From NCBI GenBank assembly GCA_039587215.1, contig JBDHIW010000001.1:1-64000 (forward strand): 64,000 bases of DNA. Direction: 5' to 3'. The notes under the pieces were generated by a model, which did no database searches, was not told the origin of the DNA, and saw only the letters and a program-made list of their open reading frames with translations. This DNA is from CAMYLY01 sp039587215. GTDB taxonomy: Bacteria > Gemmatimonadota > Gemmatimonadetes > Gemmatimonadales > GWC2-71-9. The translations under genes were made by a program, and so were the position numbers. Position 1 is the stretch's first letter. Every line of letters starts with the position of its first letter. Of this stretch, positions 50,488 to 59,311 are shown one piece after another.

Positions 50488-51824
50488 CCCCGACACACTC
50501 GACCGTTGCGTGGCTCTGCCTCGTGTTGGGTTCCTCTGCGACCCCCCTCGGGGCACAGGCCCCACCCGTCTCGATCGCCGACGCGGCGCGGGCGGCGCTC
50601 GCCACCCATCCGGAGGCGCGGGCGGCGCAGGCGGCGCAGGCGGCCGCCGATGCAGGCGTTCGCGTTGCCACGGCCGAGCGTTGGCCGGCCCTCCAGGCCG
50701 AGGGGTCGGTCTTCCGGTTTCAGGAGCCCATGGTCGTCTTCCCGCTCCACGCGTTCGATCCGTCGCAGCTCACCTTCGACCGCACACTCGTCCAAGGTGC
50801 GCTCACGCTCGGCTATACCGTGTTCGACGGAGGCGCGCGGGGCGCGGCAGTACGCGGGGCACGGGCGAACGCCGATGGGGTCACCGCCCGACGGGCCTCC
50901 GCCGACGCGCGTCTCATCACCGAGGTGGCGCACACGTATCTCCGCGCCCTCACGGCCCGGGAGGAACTCGATGCGCTTGCACAGCGCCTCGACGCCGTCG
51001 AAGCGGAGCGCGAACGCGCGGCCCTCCTCGCCGCCGAAGGGGCGGCGGCCCAGGTGGACGCGCTGCGTGCCGAGGCCGCGCGCGAACAGACCATGGCCGA
51101 GCGGGCCCGCGCCACGGCCGACCTCGACGCCGCGCTGCGGGACCTCGCCCGCCTGATGGGCGCCGAGGGTACCGCGATCGGGCCGGGCGCCCTTCGCCGG
51201 CCGAACACACCCCCCGACACGCCCGACCGCGCCGCCCTGCTGCAACGGTTGGCGGCTGCCAACCCGGACCTGCTCCGCGCGGAGCAACGCTCGAACGCCG
51301 CGGCATGGCGCAGCCGCGCCGCACGGGGCGCGTGGTTCCCCACGATCGACGTGCTCGGCCGGTACACGCTCTACGGCAGCGGGAGTAGTGGTTTCACCGG
51401 AGAGTGGCAAGGGGGCCTCAAGGTTTCGTACCCGCTCTTCGCCGGCGGCCGCCGCCCACGCGCCATCGACCGGGCGCAGGCCGAGGCTCAGGCGGCCGCG
51501 GCCGAGGCCGACGCGGTTCACCTCGGTATCGCCCGCGCGCTCGACCGGACCTACGCGGCGCTCGCGGAAACCGGCCCACGCATTCGGGCGCTGGAATCGG
51601 CTGAACGCCATCTGATGGAGATCACCCGCATCGAACGCCTGACGCTCGAGGAAGGGGCGGGCACCCAAGCCGAGTACCTGCGGGCCGAAGCCGATCTCGG
51701 GGAGGCACGCGCCGCGCTTGCCCGCGCGCGCTACACACAGCTCCGACTGCACGTCGAACTCGCCGCGCTCACGGGCCGACTCACCGTCGAGTGGCTCGCG
51801 GCGTTAGCAGACACGGACCGATGA
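50484..51824 (+). CDS. TolC-family outer-membrane efflux protein
   Basis: The 446-residue protein has a signal peptide (1-24, ending GAQA) and two OEP repeats (about 30-210 and 235-435). These are rich in Ala, Arg and Glu coiled-coil heptads; the first repeat contains the short strand region LTLGYTVFDGG, echoed by LKVSYPLFAGG in the second. It would form the trimeric outer-membrane duct for the ABC exporter encoded downstream. ATGA overlaps link it to the TetR gene before and the HlyD gene after. The coding sequence is notably Ala-rich. Confidence 0.9.
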   Translation: MTPTHSTVAWLCLVLGSSATPLGAQAPPVSIADAARAALATHPEARAAQAAQAAADAGVRVATAERWPALQAEGSVFRFQEPMVVFPLHAFDPSQLTFDRTLVQGALTLGYTVFDGGARGAAVRGARANADGVTARRASADARLITEVAHTYLRALTAREELDALAQRLDAVEAERERAALLAAEGAAAQVDALRAEAAREQTMAERARATADLDAALRDLARLMGAEGTAIGPGALRRPNTPPDTPDRAALLQRLAAANPDLLRAEQRSNAAAWRSRAARGAWFPTIDVLGRYTLYGSGSSGFTGEWQGGLKVSYPLFAGGRRPRAIDRAQAEAQAAAAEADAVHLGIARALDRTYAALAETGPRIRALESAERHLMEITRIERLTLEEGAGTQAEYLRAEADLGEARAALARARYTQLRLHVELAALTGRLTVEWLAALADTDR

Positions 51825-52813
51825 AACGTTCACCGAGACTTCTGCTGATCCCTCTGCTGGTCATTGTCGTCGCCGGGCTGTGGCTCGTCCTCCGCTCGAC
51901 GGACCGGTCGGACGCGCTCGAGGTCTCCGGCACCATCGAGGCCACGGAGGCAGCGCTCGCGTTTCCGCTCGCTGGACGCATCCAGGACGTCCTGGTGATG
52001 GAGGGCGATCGGGTCGTGCGCGGGGAGGTCCTGGCGACGGCGGATCGCGCGGAGATCGAGGCCCAGATGCGGTCCGCCGAAGCTCAGGCGGCTGCGGCCA
52101 CCGCACGGCTACGCGAGCTCCAAGCGGGGTTCCGCTCGGAGGAGGTCGCGCAGGGCGAGGCCGCGGTTCGTGCGGCCGTGCAGCGCGCAGACGGAGCTTC
52201 CCGCGAGGCCGCGCGGGCAGAGCGGCTGTACGATGGCGGCGCGATCAGCGTGCGGCAGCGCGATCAGGCGGCCACCGCACTCGAGGTCGCCCGCGCCGAC
52301 CTCGACGCCGCCGATGAGCGGCTGGGGCTGCTGCGAGCGGGGGCCCGCACCGAGCAGATCGCCGCACAGCGCGCCGCGGTCCAGCACGCCGAGGCACTGG
52401 TTGCCCAGCTCGTCGCGGTACTGGATCGCGCGGTCATCCGTGCCCCGTTCGACGGCACCGTCGCGATTCGACACCGCGAACCCGGGGAGACCATCGCGCC
52501 CGGCGTGCCCGTCGTGACACTCCGGAGTCTCGCCGAGCGATGGGTGCGGGTCTACGTCCCCGAGGCCGACTTCGGGCGGCTCGAGATCGGCACGGGAGCG
52601 GAGATTCGCGCCGACCCCTTCCCCAACCAGGTCTTCCGCGGGTCGGTGACTTTCATGGCCGATGCGGCGGAGTTCACGCCGCGGACGATTCAAACACCCG
52701 ACGAGCGCGTCAAACTCGTGTTTCGGGTGAAGGTCCGCATCGCCGGAGACAGCCTCCGGCTGCTGAAGCCCGGCCTGCCTGCCGACGTCCGGCTGTTGCT
52801 CACGCAGTCCTGA
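51821..52813 (+). CDS. HlyD/MFP-family periplasmic adaptor
   Basis: The 330-residue protein has one N-terminal membrane anchor (7-26). A split biotinyl-lipoyl domain follows (VSGTIEATEAALAFPLAGRIQDVLVMEGDRV; then VIRAPFDGTVAIRHREPGETIAPG). Between its halves is a long helical hairpin (about 70-205) rich in Ala, Arg and Glu. The C-terminal beta-barrel part contains WVRVYVPEADFGRLEIG. It resembles YbhG of the E. coli YbhFSR system. It overlaps the tolC-like stop (ATGA), and the first ATPase gene begins right after its own stop. Confidence 0.9.
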   Translation: MKRSPRLLLIPLLVIVVAGLWLVLRSTDRSDALEVSGTIEATEAALAFPLAGRIQDVLVMEGDRVVRGEVLATADRAEIEAQMRSAEAQAAAATARLRELQAGFRSEEVAQGEAAVRAAVQRADGASREAARAERLYDGGAISVRQRDQAATALEVARADLDAADERLGLLRAGARTEQIAAQRAAVQHAEALVAQLVAVLDRAVIRAPFDGTVAIRHREPGETIAPGVPVVTLRSLAERWVRVYVPEADFGRLEIGTGAEIRADPFPNQVFRGSVTFMADAAEFTPRTIQTPDERVKLVFRVKVRIAGDSLRLLKPGLPADVRLLLTQS

Positions 52814-53746
52814 ATGACCGCCACGGCCATTCGGGCGCGGGCGCTCACCCGGGCGTTCGGGGAGACGCGCGCCGTCGACGGCGTCTCCTTCGACGTGGAA
52901 CGCGGAGAGCTGTTCGGCCTCGTCGGTCCCGACGGCGCCGGCAAGACGACGACGCTGCGCATGCTGGCAGGCGTGATGCGCCCCTCGTCCGGTGACGCCG
53001 AGGTCTTCGGCGAGAGCGTCGTGGCCGACCCGGCACGCGTGCAGCCGCGTCTGGCCTACGTGGCACAGCGGTTCGGGCTCTACGGCGACCTCACCGTCCG
53101 GGAGAACATCACGTTCTACGCCGATCTCTACGGCGTCGCGGACGCCGATCGTCCCGCCCGATTCGCCCGCCTCTACGAGTTCTCGGGACTGGGCCCATTC
53201 GAACACCGGCTCGCCGCCGCGCTCTCCGGAGGCATGAAGCAGAAACTGGCGCTCTGCGCCGCCCTCGTGCACGCGCCCGAGCTCCTGATCCTCGACGAGC
53301 CGACGTTCGGGGTCGATCCGATCTCCCGCCGCGATCTCTGGCTGATCATTCACGAAATGGTCGCCGGCGGCATGACCGTGTTCGTCTCGACGGCGTACAT
53401 GGACGAAGCGGAGCGCTGCGACCGTCTCGCCATGCTGCATGAGGGGTCGCTCGTCGCCATCGACACCCCCGCCGCCCTGCAGGCGCGCCTGGCCGGCCGG
53501 CTGTACCGGGTACGCGCGGACGACCCCCGGGCGGCGCGCGACCGGCTGCGGACCACCCCGGGCGTTGTCCGCGCGAACCTTTTTGGCGATGCGGTCCACG
53601 TCACGGTGGCCGACCCGCCGCCGCCCTGGGACCGCGTCATCCGGCACCTCACCGACGGCGGCGTGTCGGTCCTCGAAGAGGGCCCCGCCGATGCGTCGCT
53701 CGAGGACATCTTCATGGACCTCGGCCCCACGGAGCCGGCTCGTTGA
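52814..53746 (+). CDS. ABC exporter ATPase, first of a tandem pair
   Basis: The 310-residue protein is a DrrA/YbhF-type nucleotide-binding domain. Walker A is GPDGAGKTTT (Asp where most have Asn), the signature is LSGGMKQKLALCAAL, and Walker B is LLILDEPTFGVDP; a DUF4162-like C-terminal tail of about 90 residues follows. It starts on the base after the HlyD stop. In E. coli YbhF the two ATPase halves are fused; here they are separate genes, with the second starting inside the last codon of the first. Confidence 0.92.
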   Translation: MTATAIRARALTRAFGETRAVDGVSFDVERGELFGLVGPDGAGKTTTLRMLAGVMRPSSGDAEVFGESVVADPARVQPRLAYVAQRFGLYGDLTVRENITFYADLYGVADADRPARFARLYEFSGLGPFEHRLAAALSGGMKQKLALCAALVHAPELLILDEPTFGVDPISRRDLWLIIHEMVAGGMTVFVSTAYMDEAERCDRLAMLHEGSLVAIDTPAALQARLAGRLYRVRADDPRAARDRLRTTPGVVRANLFGDAVHVTVADPPPPWDRVIRHLTDGGVSVLEEGPADASLEDIFMDLGPTEPAR

Positions 53747-54681
53747 CCCCCGCCGTCGACGTGCGCGGACTGTCGCGCGCCTTCGGGTCGTTCGTCGCGG
53801 TCGACGCCGTGACGTTCCGCGTCGAGCGCGGCGAGATCTTCGGTTTCCTGGGCCCGAACGGCGCCGGCAAGACGACGACCATCAAGATGCTCGCGGGCCT
53901 GCTGGCACCGACGAGCGGCCTGGCCACGGTCGCCGGATACGACGTGACCGGCGACACCGGCCCGCTGAAGCAGCGGATCGGGTACATGTCGCAGCTGTTC
54001 TCGCTCTACGCCGACCTCACCGTGACGGAGAATATCCGGCTGTTTGCCGGCCTCTACGGCGTCCGGGGGGAGCGATTCGACGCGCGCCGCGACTGGGTGC
54101 TCGAGATGGCCGGACTGGACGCCCAGCGTGACCGGCTCACCGGAGAGCTGCCGTTGGGATGGAAGCAGCGGCTCGCCCTCGGATGTGCCGTACTGCACGA
54201 GCCCGAGATCCTGTTCCTCGACGAGCCCACCTCGGGCGTCGACCCAGTGTCCCGGCGAAGGTTCTGGGACCTGATCGACCGTCTGGCTGTGGCTGGCACG
54301 ACCATCCTCGTGAGCACCCACTACATGGAGGAGGCCGAGTACTGCCACCGGCTGGCCCTGATGCACCAGGCACAACTCATCGCGCTGGATACGCCGGCCG
54401 GCCTGCGCGCCTCCATGGACGCGCCCCTCTACCGCGTGACGACCGACGCACCCGCTCAGGCCGTTCCGGCACTGCGCGTGCTGCCCGTGGTCGCGGACGC
54501 GGCGATGTTCGGACGCGCGCTTCACGTCACCCTGCACGACGAGCGCAACGCCGAACGTCTGATCCGCACCGCGCTCGGCGACGCGGGCCAGGCGTGCGGT
54601 GAGGTCACGCGCATCCGACCTTCCCTCGAGGACGTGTTCGTGCACCTCGTACGCGCACACGCGCCGGCCGGCGCCGCATGA
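53743..54681 (+). CDS. ABC exporter ATPase, second of a tandem pair
   Basis: The 312-residue ATPase has Walker A GPNGAGKTTT, Walker B ILFLDEPTSGVDP and an atypical signature ELPLGWKQRLALGCA in place of LSGGQ. This variant is usual for the C-terminal half of YbhF-like proteins. With the first ATPase it should form a heterodimer with two non-identical ATP sites. The start is TTG within a TTGA overlap of the upstream stop; no ATG is available near the conserved N-terminus. The permease gene overlaps its stop (ATGA). Confidence 0.92.
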   Translation: MTPAVDVRGLSRAFGSFVAVDAVTFRVERGEIFGFLGPNGAGKTTTIKMLAGLLAPTSGLATVAGYDVTGDTGPLKQRIGYMSQLFSLYADLTVTENIRLFAGLYGVRGERFDARRDWVLEMAGLDAQRDRLTGELPLGWKQRLALGCAVLHEPEILFLDEPTSGVDPVSRRRFWDLIDRLAVAGTTILVSTHYMEEAEYCHRLALMHQAQLIALDTPAGLRASMDAPLYRVTTDAPAQAVPALRVLPVVADAAMFGRALHVTLHDERNAERLIRTALGDAGQACGEVTRIRPSLEDVFVHLVRAHAPAGAA

Positions 54682-55784
54682 ACCTCCGACGCACCATGGC
54701 GCTCGCCCGCAAGGAGGCGCTCCAGTTGCGAAGGGATTCGCGCAGTCTCGCGCTCGCGTTTCTCCTCCCCGTGTTTCTGATCGTGTTCTTCGGCTACGCG
54801 ATCTCGTTCGACGTGCGGAACCTCGAACTCGCCGTCCTCGACCAGGACCGCTCGTCCGCAAGCCGCGCGCTGGTCAGCGCGTTCGAGAGTTCGGGTTACT
54901 TCACCATCGTCGAGCGGCTCGAACGGTACGGCGACGTCGAACCGCTGCTCGAGCGGGGCGGCGCCCGCCTCGTGCTGGCGGTCCCGCCGGACTTTTCCGC
55001 CCGACTCGGCGGTGGCCGCACGGCGTCGCTGCAGATGCTGCTGGACGGCGGCGACGCCAATACCGCGACCATCGCGCAGAACTACGCCGAGGTGATCGTC
55101 AACCGGTTTGCGCTGTCCCGGGGGCCGACGCGGGCGGCCGCGGTGGACGTGCGGACGCGCGTGTGGTTCAACGAGACGCTCGAATCCCGCAACATGATCG
55201 TCCCCGGACTGGTCGCGGTCATCATGTCGATCATCGCGGCGATGCTGACCGCCCTCACGATCGCACGGGAGTGGGAACGAGGCACGATGGAGCAGCTCGT
55301 GGCGACCCCCGTCCGTCGCAGCGAGGTGATCGTCGGCAAGCTGATCCCCTACGCCGCCATCGGCGCGCTGGACGTCGCGATCGCCGCCGTCGCGGGCATC
55401 GTCCTGTTCGACGTTCCCTTTCGCGGCTCCGTGGCGCTCCTCGCGGCACTGACGTTGCTGTTCCTCTTCGGCGCGCTGGGGCTCGGCGTGTTCATCTCAG
55501 CCGCGGTGAAGAGTCAGGTGCTGGCAACGCAAGCCGCCATCATGGCGACGTACCTGCCCGCGCTCCTGCTGTCGGGGTTCATCTTCTCCATCTCGGCGAT
55601 GCCGCTCGTGCTCCGCGTCCTCACGCACGTCGTGCCGGCTCGCTACTACGTCACGGTGACGAAGGGGATCTTTCTCAAGGGCGTCGGCATGTCGGTGCTG
55701 TGGCCGGACGCGTTGGCGATGCTGCTGTTCGCGAGCGTCGGCCTCGGGCTCGCCTACCGCGCGTTTCACAAGGAGATCGCCTGA
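54678..55784 (+). CDS. ABC-2 permease, first of a pair
   Basis: The 368-residue protein is a YbhS/YhhJ-type ABC-2 permease. One N-terminal helix lies at about 25-45, with the family start RKEALQLRRDSRSL. A large periplasmic domain follows (about 45-175), then five C-terminal helices (about 175-360) containing AREWERGTMEQLVATPVRRSEVIVGK, the coupling loop for the ATPases. It would act with the second permease and the two ATPases in tripartite export through HlyD and TolC. Overlap ATGA upstream; the next gene starts one base after its stop. Confidence 0.9.
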   Translation: MNLRRTMALARKEALQLRRDSRSLALAFLLPVFLIVFFGYAISFDVRNLELAVLDQDRSSASRALVSAFESSGYFTIVERLERYGDVEPLLERGGARLVLAVPPDFSARLGGGRTASLQMLLDGGDANTATIAQNYAEVIVNRFALSRGPTRAAAVDVRTRVWFNETLESRNMIVPGLVAVIMSIIAAMLTALTIAREWERGTMEQLVATPVRRSEVIVGKLIPYAAIGALDVAIAAVAGIVLFDVPFRGSVALLAALTLLFLFGALGLGVFISAAVKSQVLATQAAIMATYLPALLLSGFIFSISAMPLVLRVLTHVVPARYYVTVTKGIFLKGVGMSVLWPDALAMLLFASVGLGLAYRAFHKEIA

Positions 55785-55785
55785 C

Positions 55786-56898
55786 ATGGCAGTGAACGTG
55801 CGGCGGATCGCCGAGATGGTGCGCAAGGAAGCCCGCCAGCTCCTGCGCGACCCGCGGACCCGCGTGGCGATGTTCGTGGCCCCGATGGTGCAGCTCGTGG
55901 TCTTCGGGTACGCCGTCAACACCGACATCCCGAACACGTCCATGGTGGTCGTGGACCATGACCGCTCCGCCGCGTCGCGTAGGCTGATCGACGCCTTCGA
56001 ACGCACCGGGTACTTCGCCGTCGTCGCGCGCCCGCCACGGTCGGCCGACCTCGTCACCGCACTGGACGACGGCACGGCCATCGTGGGACTCGAGATCCCC
56101 GACGGGTTCGCTCGCGACCTCGGGCGGGCGGACGGCACGGCGATCCAGGTCGTCGTGGACGGCACGCATTCGAACACGGCCACGGTCGCCGTCGGCTACG
56201 CACAGCGCATCGTTCAAGCGTTCGGCGCGGCGGAACGCGCTGGACCGCCACCGCCCGTCCGCGCCGAAACGCGCGCCTGGTTCAACCCGGCGCTCCAGAG
56301 TCAGACCTACAACGTGCCCGGGGTGATCGGCGTGCTGGTGCTGCTGATGTGCCTCCTGCTCACCGCGCTCGGCGTCGTACGTGAGCGCGAGCTCGGCACG
56401 TTGGACCAGCTCATGGTCAGCCCGCTGACGCCGCCGGAGCTCATGCTGGGCAAGACGATTCCGGTCGCAGCCGTCGCCGTGATCGATGCGGTACTCATCT
56501 CGGTGATCGCGGTGACGTGGTTCGACATTCCCCTGCGCGGCTCGCCACCGGAGCTGCTCGTGGCGGTCCTGCTTTTCATCGCCGCCGGTATCGCGGTCGG
56601 TCTCCTGATCTCCACGATCTCACGCACCCAACAGGAAGCCTTCATGGCCATGTTCCTCTTCCTGCTGCCCGCCATCATCCTCTCCGGGTTCTTCTTCCCG
56701 ATCTCGAGCATGCCGCGGGGATTTCAGTGGCTCACCCTCGTGAACCCGGTGCGGCACTTTCTGGAGATCGTTCGCGCCTCGTTCCTGCGCGGCGCAGGAA
56801 TCGCGACGCTTTGGCCCCAGTACGTCGCACTGGCGCTCCTCGCGGGGACCGCCCTCGCCGCGGCCGTCATCCGGTTCCCGAAGGCCCTGCGCGCCTGA
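55786..56898 (+). CDS. ABC-2 permease, second of a pair
   Basis: The 370-residue protein has the same architecture as its neighbour: N-terminal helix after RKEARQLLRDPRTR, a periplasmic domain, then five helices with the coupling loop RERELGTLDQLMVSPLTPPELMLGK and the LSGFFFPISSMP re-entrant segment. It resembles YbhR. The pair forms the membrane part of the exporter. The substrate cannot be read; relatives export drugs, bile salts or cations. It is the last gene of the tetR-led operon. Confidence 0.9.
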   Translation: MAVNVRRIAEMVRKEARQLLRDPRTRVAMFVAPMVQLVVFGYAVNTDIPNTSMVVVDHDRSAASRRLIDAFERTGYFAVVARPPRSADLVTALDDGTAIVGLEIPDGFARDLGRADGTAIQVVVDGTHSNTATVAVGYAQRIVQAFGAAERAGPPPPVRAETRAWFNPALQSQTYNVPGVIGVLVLLMCLLLTALGVVRERELGTLDQLMVSPLTPPELMLGKTIPVAAVAVIDAVLISVIAVTWFDIPLRGSPPELLVAVLLFIAAGIAVGLLISTISRTQQEAFMAMFLFLLPAIILSGFFFPISSMPRGFQWLTLVNPVRHFLEIVRASFLRGAGIATLWPQYVALALLAGTALAAAVIRFPKALRA

Positions 56899-56936
56899 CG
56901 GGCTCCCCCCGTCGACCTACCTTTCGTCGAAGCGCC

Positions 56937-57596
56937 ATGAATCCATTCTGGCAGCGCAGCGACCGCCGAGAGCTTCGCCGGATGGTCCGCACCCAACTCG
57001 CGGCCCGCGACGTCCGGGACCGCAGGGTGCTCGCCACCATGGCGCGGATCCCCCGGGGAGCGTTCGTTCCGACCCGCCTCCACCCCCGCGCGTACGAAGA
57101 CGGCCCCCTGCCGATCGGACACGGCCAGACCATCTCGCAACCGTACATCGTCGGGCTCATGACGCAGCTGGCCCGTCTCTCCCGGCGCCATCGCGTGCTG
57201 GAGGTCGGCACGGGCTGCGGGTACCAGACCGCCGTCCTCGCCGGGATCGCGGCACACGTGTGGACGATCGAACGAATCGACGATCTGTCGCGGCAGGCCG
57301 CCGCACGGCTTGGGCGTCTGGGCATCGAGAACGTGACGTTCGTGACCGGAGACGGGGCGCTGGGCTACGAGCCCGCTGCCCCGTACGACGCGATCGTCGT
57401 CACGGCAGCCGCCCCGGCGCCCCCAGACCGGCTGCTGGCGCAGCTCGCCGTCGGGGCGCGGGTGGTCATCCCAATCGGCTCCCGGGAGGTGCAGACGCTT
57501 CAGGTGCTCGAGCGCCGGGCCGACGGCGTCCGGACGACCGAGTCGTGCGCCGTACGGTTCGTGCCTCTCGTCTCACCGTCCGCTTTTCCGGACTGA
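56937..57596 (+). CDS. pcm: Protein-L-isoaspartate O-methyltransferase
   Basis: The 219-residue enzyme repairs isoaspartyl residues by methylation with S-adenosylmethionine. The family motifs IPRGAFVP, GHGQTISQPYIVGLM and LEVGTGCGYQTAVLA (methyl-donor site) are all present, followed by TGDGALGYEPAAPYDAIVVTAAAP. The ATG at 56937 follows the last permease by 38 bases, in a stretch containing a CCCCCC run and no clear ribosome-binding site. It probably has a separate function from the efflux operon. Confidence 0.93.
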   Translation: MNPFWQRSDRRELRRMVRTQLAARDVRDRRVLATMARIPRGAFVPTRLHPRAYEDGPLPIGHGQTISQPYIVGLMTQLARLSRRHRVLEVGTGCGYQTAVLAGIAAHVWTIERIDDLSRQAAARLGRLGIENVTFVTGDGALGYEPAAPYDAIVVTAAAPAPPDRLLAQLAVGARVVIPIGSREVQTLQVLERRADGVRTTESCAVRFVPLVSPSAFPD

Positions 57597-57722
57597 GCTG
57601 GGGCGGGGGCGCGCGATCCCGCCGAACCCGGACGCCCGGTGCGTGACCACCGTTTCCTCGGTATCATCTACGGCAGTGCTACAGCGGAGGGCGACACCCT
57701 CCCCCCACACCGGCTGACACCG

Positions 57723-58874
57723 ATGACACGACTCGCACGCTACGCCGCCCTACTCGCCGCCCTCGCGATCCCGACCCAGGGTCTCGCCCAGCACGACCCG
57801 CCGCCGCGGATCATCCTCTTCATCGGGGATGGGGTCGGCGTGAGTTACTGGACCGCCGCCGCATTCGCCGCCGACGATCTCGCGGTGTACCGGTTCCCAG
57901 TCGTCGGCCTGGTCGACACCCGCGCGTCGGACAGCAAGGTCACGGACAGCGCTGCAGGTGCGACCGCCTACGCCACGGGCGTGCAGACCTACAACGGAGC
58001 GATCGGCGTAGCTCCCGACTCGTCCGCCGTCCCCACGATCCTCGAGATGGCCACCGAGCGCGGCATGGCCACGGGACTCGTGGCGACGTCCCGCATCACG
58101 CACGCTACGCCGGCGTCGTTCGCGGCCCACGTGCCGAGCCGCGGCATGGAGGTGGAGATCGCTCGGCAGATGGTACAGGAACACGACATCACCGTGATCA
58201 TCGGCGGGGGCAGCGACTGGTTCGATCGCACCCGACGTCCGGACGGGATCGACCTCCTGACGCAAGCCGGCCGGGGGGCGACCGTCGTGCAATCCCCGGA
58301 GGAGTTCGCTGCGCTCGACCTCGCGCACGTGGACCGGCTCTTTGCCCTGCTTGCCGAGAGCCATCTGCCCGCTGCGGTGCAGCCTGCACCGCCTCCCATC
58401 ACACACCAAGGGATCGAGGAGCACGCCGGCGACGCCGATACGACCTGGACGCCCTGGCGCGAGCCGTCGCTTGCCGACATGACCACCACGGCTCTGACTG
58501 TGCTCGACAAGGACCCCGATGGGTTCTTTCTGATGGTCGAGGCGTCGCAGCCCGATTGGCGGGGGCACGGAAACGAGCCGTTGCCGACGGTAGAAGCGGA
58601 GATGCTCGACTTCGACCGGGCCTTGGGCGCAGCACTGACGTACCAGGATCGGCAGCCGGAGACGCTCGTGGTGGTCGTGGCCGATCACGAGACCGGCGGG
58701 CTCGCCCTCCAGCTCGATCCGGAGGGGCGCGTCGTCGCGCGCTACACCACCGACAATCACACGGGGGAAATGATCCCGCTGTTCGCGGCGGGCCCCGGAG
58801 CCGAGCGGTTCGGGGGCATCCTGACGAATCACGAGATCGGGCGACGGCTGATCGCCGTGCTCACGGGCGACTGA
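57723..58874 (+). CDS. Alkaline phosphatase (PhoA family), exported
   Basis: The 383-residue protein has a signal peptide (1-22, ending GLAQ) and a PhoA-type fold. It has ILFIGDGVG with the first metal Asp, TDSAAGATAYATG carrying the nucleophile Ser, a later VEASQPDWRGHGNE segment, and VVADHETGG with paired Asp and His ligands. In E. coli PhoA the Ser lies in DSAAS; here it is DSAAG. It probably releases phosphate from phosphoesters in the periplasm. The start ATG replaces a longer frame without a signal. A TATCAT hexamer lies near 57662, but no promoter is called. Confidence 0.88.
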   Translation: MTRLARYAALLAALAIPTQGLAQHDPPPRIILFIGDGVGVSYWTAAAFAADDLAVYRFPVVGLVDTRASDSKVTDSAAGATAYATGVQTYNGAIGVAPDSSAVPTILEMATERGMATGLVATSRITHATPASFAAHVPSRGMEVEIARQMVQEHDITVIIGGGSDWFDRTRRPDGIDLLTQAGRGATVVQSPEEFAALDLAHVDRLFALLAESHLPAAVQPAPPPITHQGIEEHAGDADTTWTPWREPSLADMTTTALTVLDKDPDGFFLMVEASQPDWRGHGNEPLPTVEAEMLDFDRALGAALTYQDRQPETLVVVVADHETGGLALQLDPEGRVVARYTTDNHTGEMIPLFAAGPGAERFGGILTNHEIGRRLIAVLTGD

Positions 58875-58906
58875 CCCGGTACTGGAACTCCCTGGGGCGC
58901 CGCCCG

Positions 58907-58912
58907 TATACT
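58907..58912 (+). promoter_or_regulatory. -10-like hexamer TATACT near the small secreted gene
   Basis: TATACT ends 7 bases before the ATG at 58920. TGGAAC lies 18 bases upstream as a weak -35. The predicted start site would be at or one base before the ATG, although CGGAG between them could act as a very close ribosome-binding site. Confidence 0.4.
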
Positions 58913-58919
58913 TTCGGAG

Positions 58920-59246
58920 ATGCGCACTCGACTCCATCGCCGTCTTGCCACGGCACTGCTCGGCATCATGCTGGTCTCGACCACCGCGGCCCCGATCGCC
59001 CATGCGGCGACCGAGGTGCTGGTGGCTCAGCCGGCATGGGAGAGCGGTCACTCCGACGCCTGCGTCGAACTCCACGTCGAGTCGCGGTGTCTCAAGGGTG
59101 GCGGGGTCTACACGGACCACTCGGCTGGCGGCTCCCTGCTCTCTGAACGGGTGGTGCCGCTCGACGTCGTTCCCCACGGCGTCGGGGTCGTTCCTGACCG
59201 TCCCTCCCCATCCCAGCGCTTCTCCCGCGCACCTCCCCACCGATAG
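58920..59246 (+). CDS. Small secreted protein, function unknown
   Basis: The 108-residue product has a convincing signal peptide (1-29, with an RTRLHRR basic start and ending AHAA). The mature part of about 79 residues has two Cys and several His (near SGHSD, ELHVESRC, YTDHS and VPHG). It lies just upstream of the barrel and zinc-transport genes, so a periplasmic metal-binding role is possible but unproven. I do not recognise the family, and the Pro/Arg-rich end may be partly out of frame with a real C-terminus. Confidence 0.6.
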   Translation: MRTRLHRRLATALLGIMLVSTTAAPIAHAATEVLVAQPAWESGHSDACVELHVESRCLKGGGVYTDHSAGGSLLSERVVPLDVVPHGVGVVPDRPSPSQRFSRAPPHR

Positions 59247-59311
59247 TCGCTGAGAGTGCCGCGGAACTCGTCCGCGGTGGATGCCATCTACTATCGAATG
59301 AGGAAACACGC

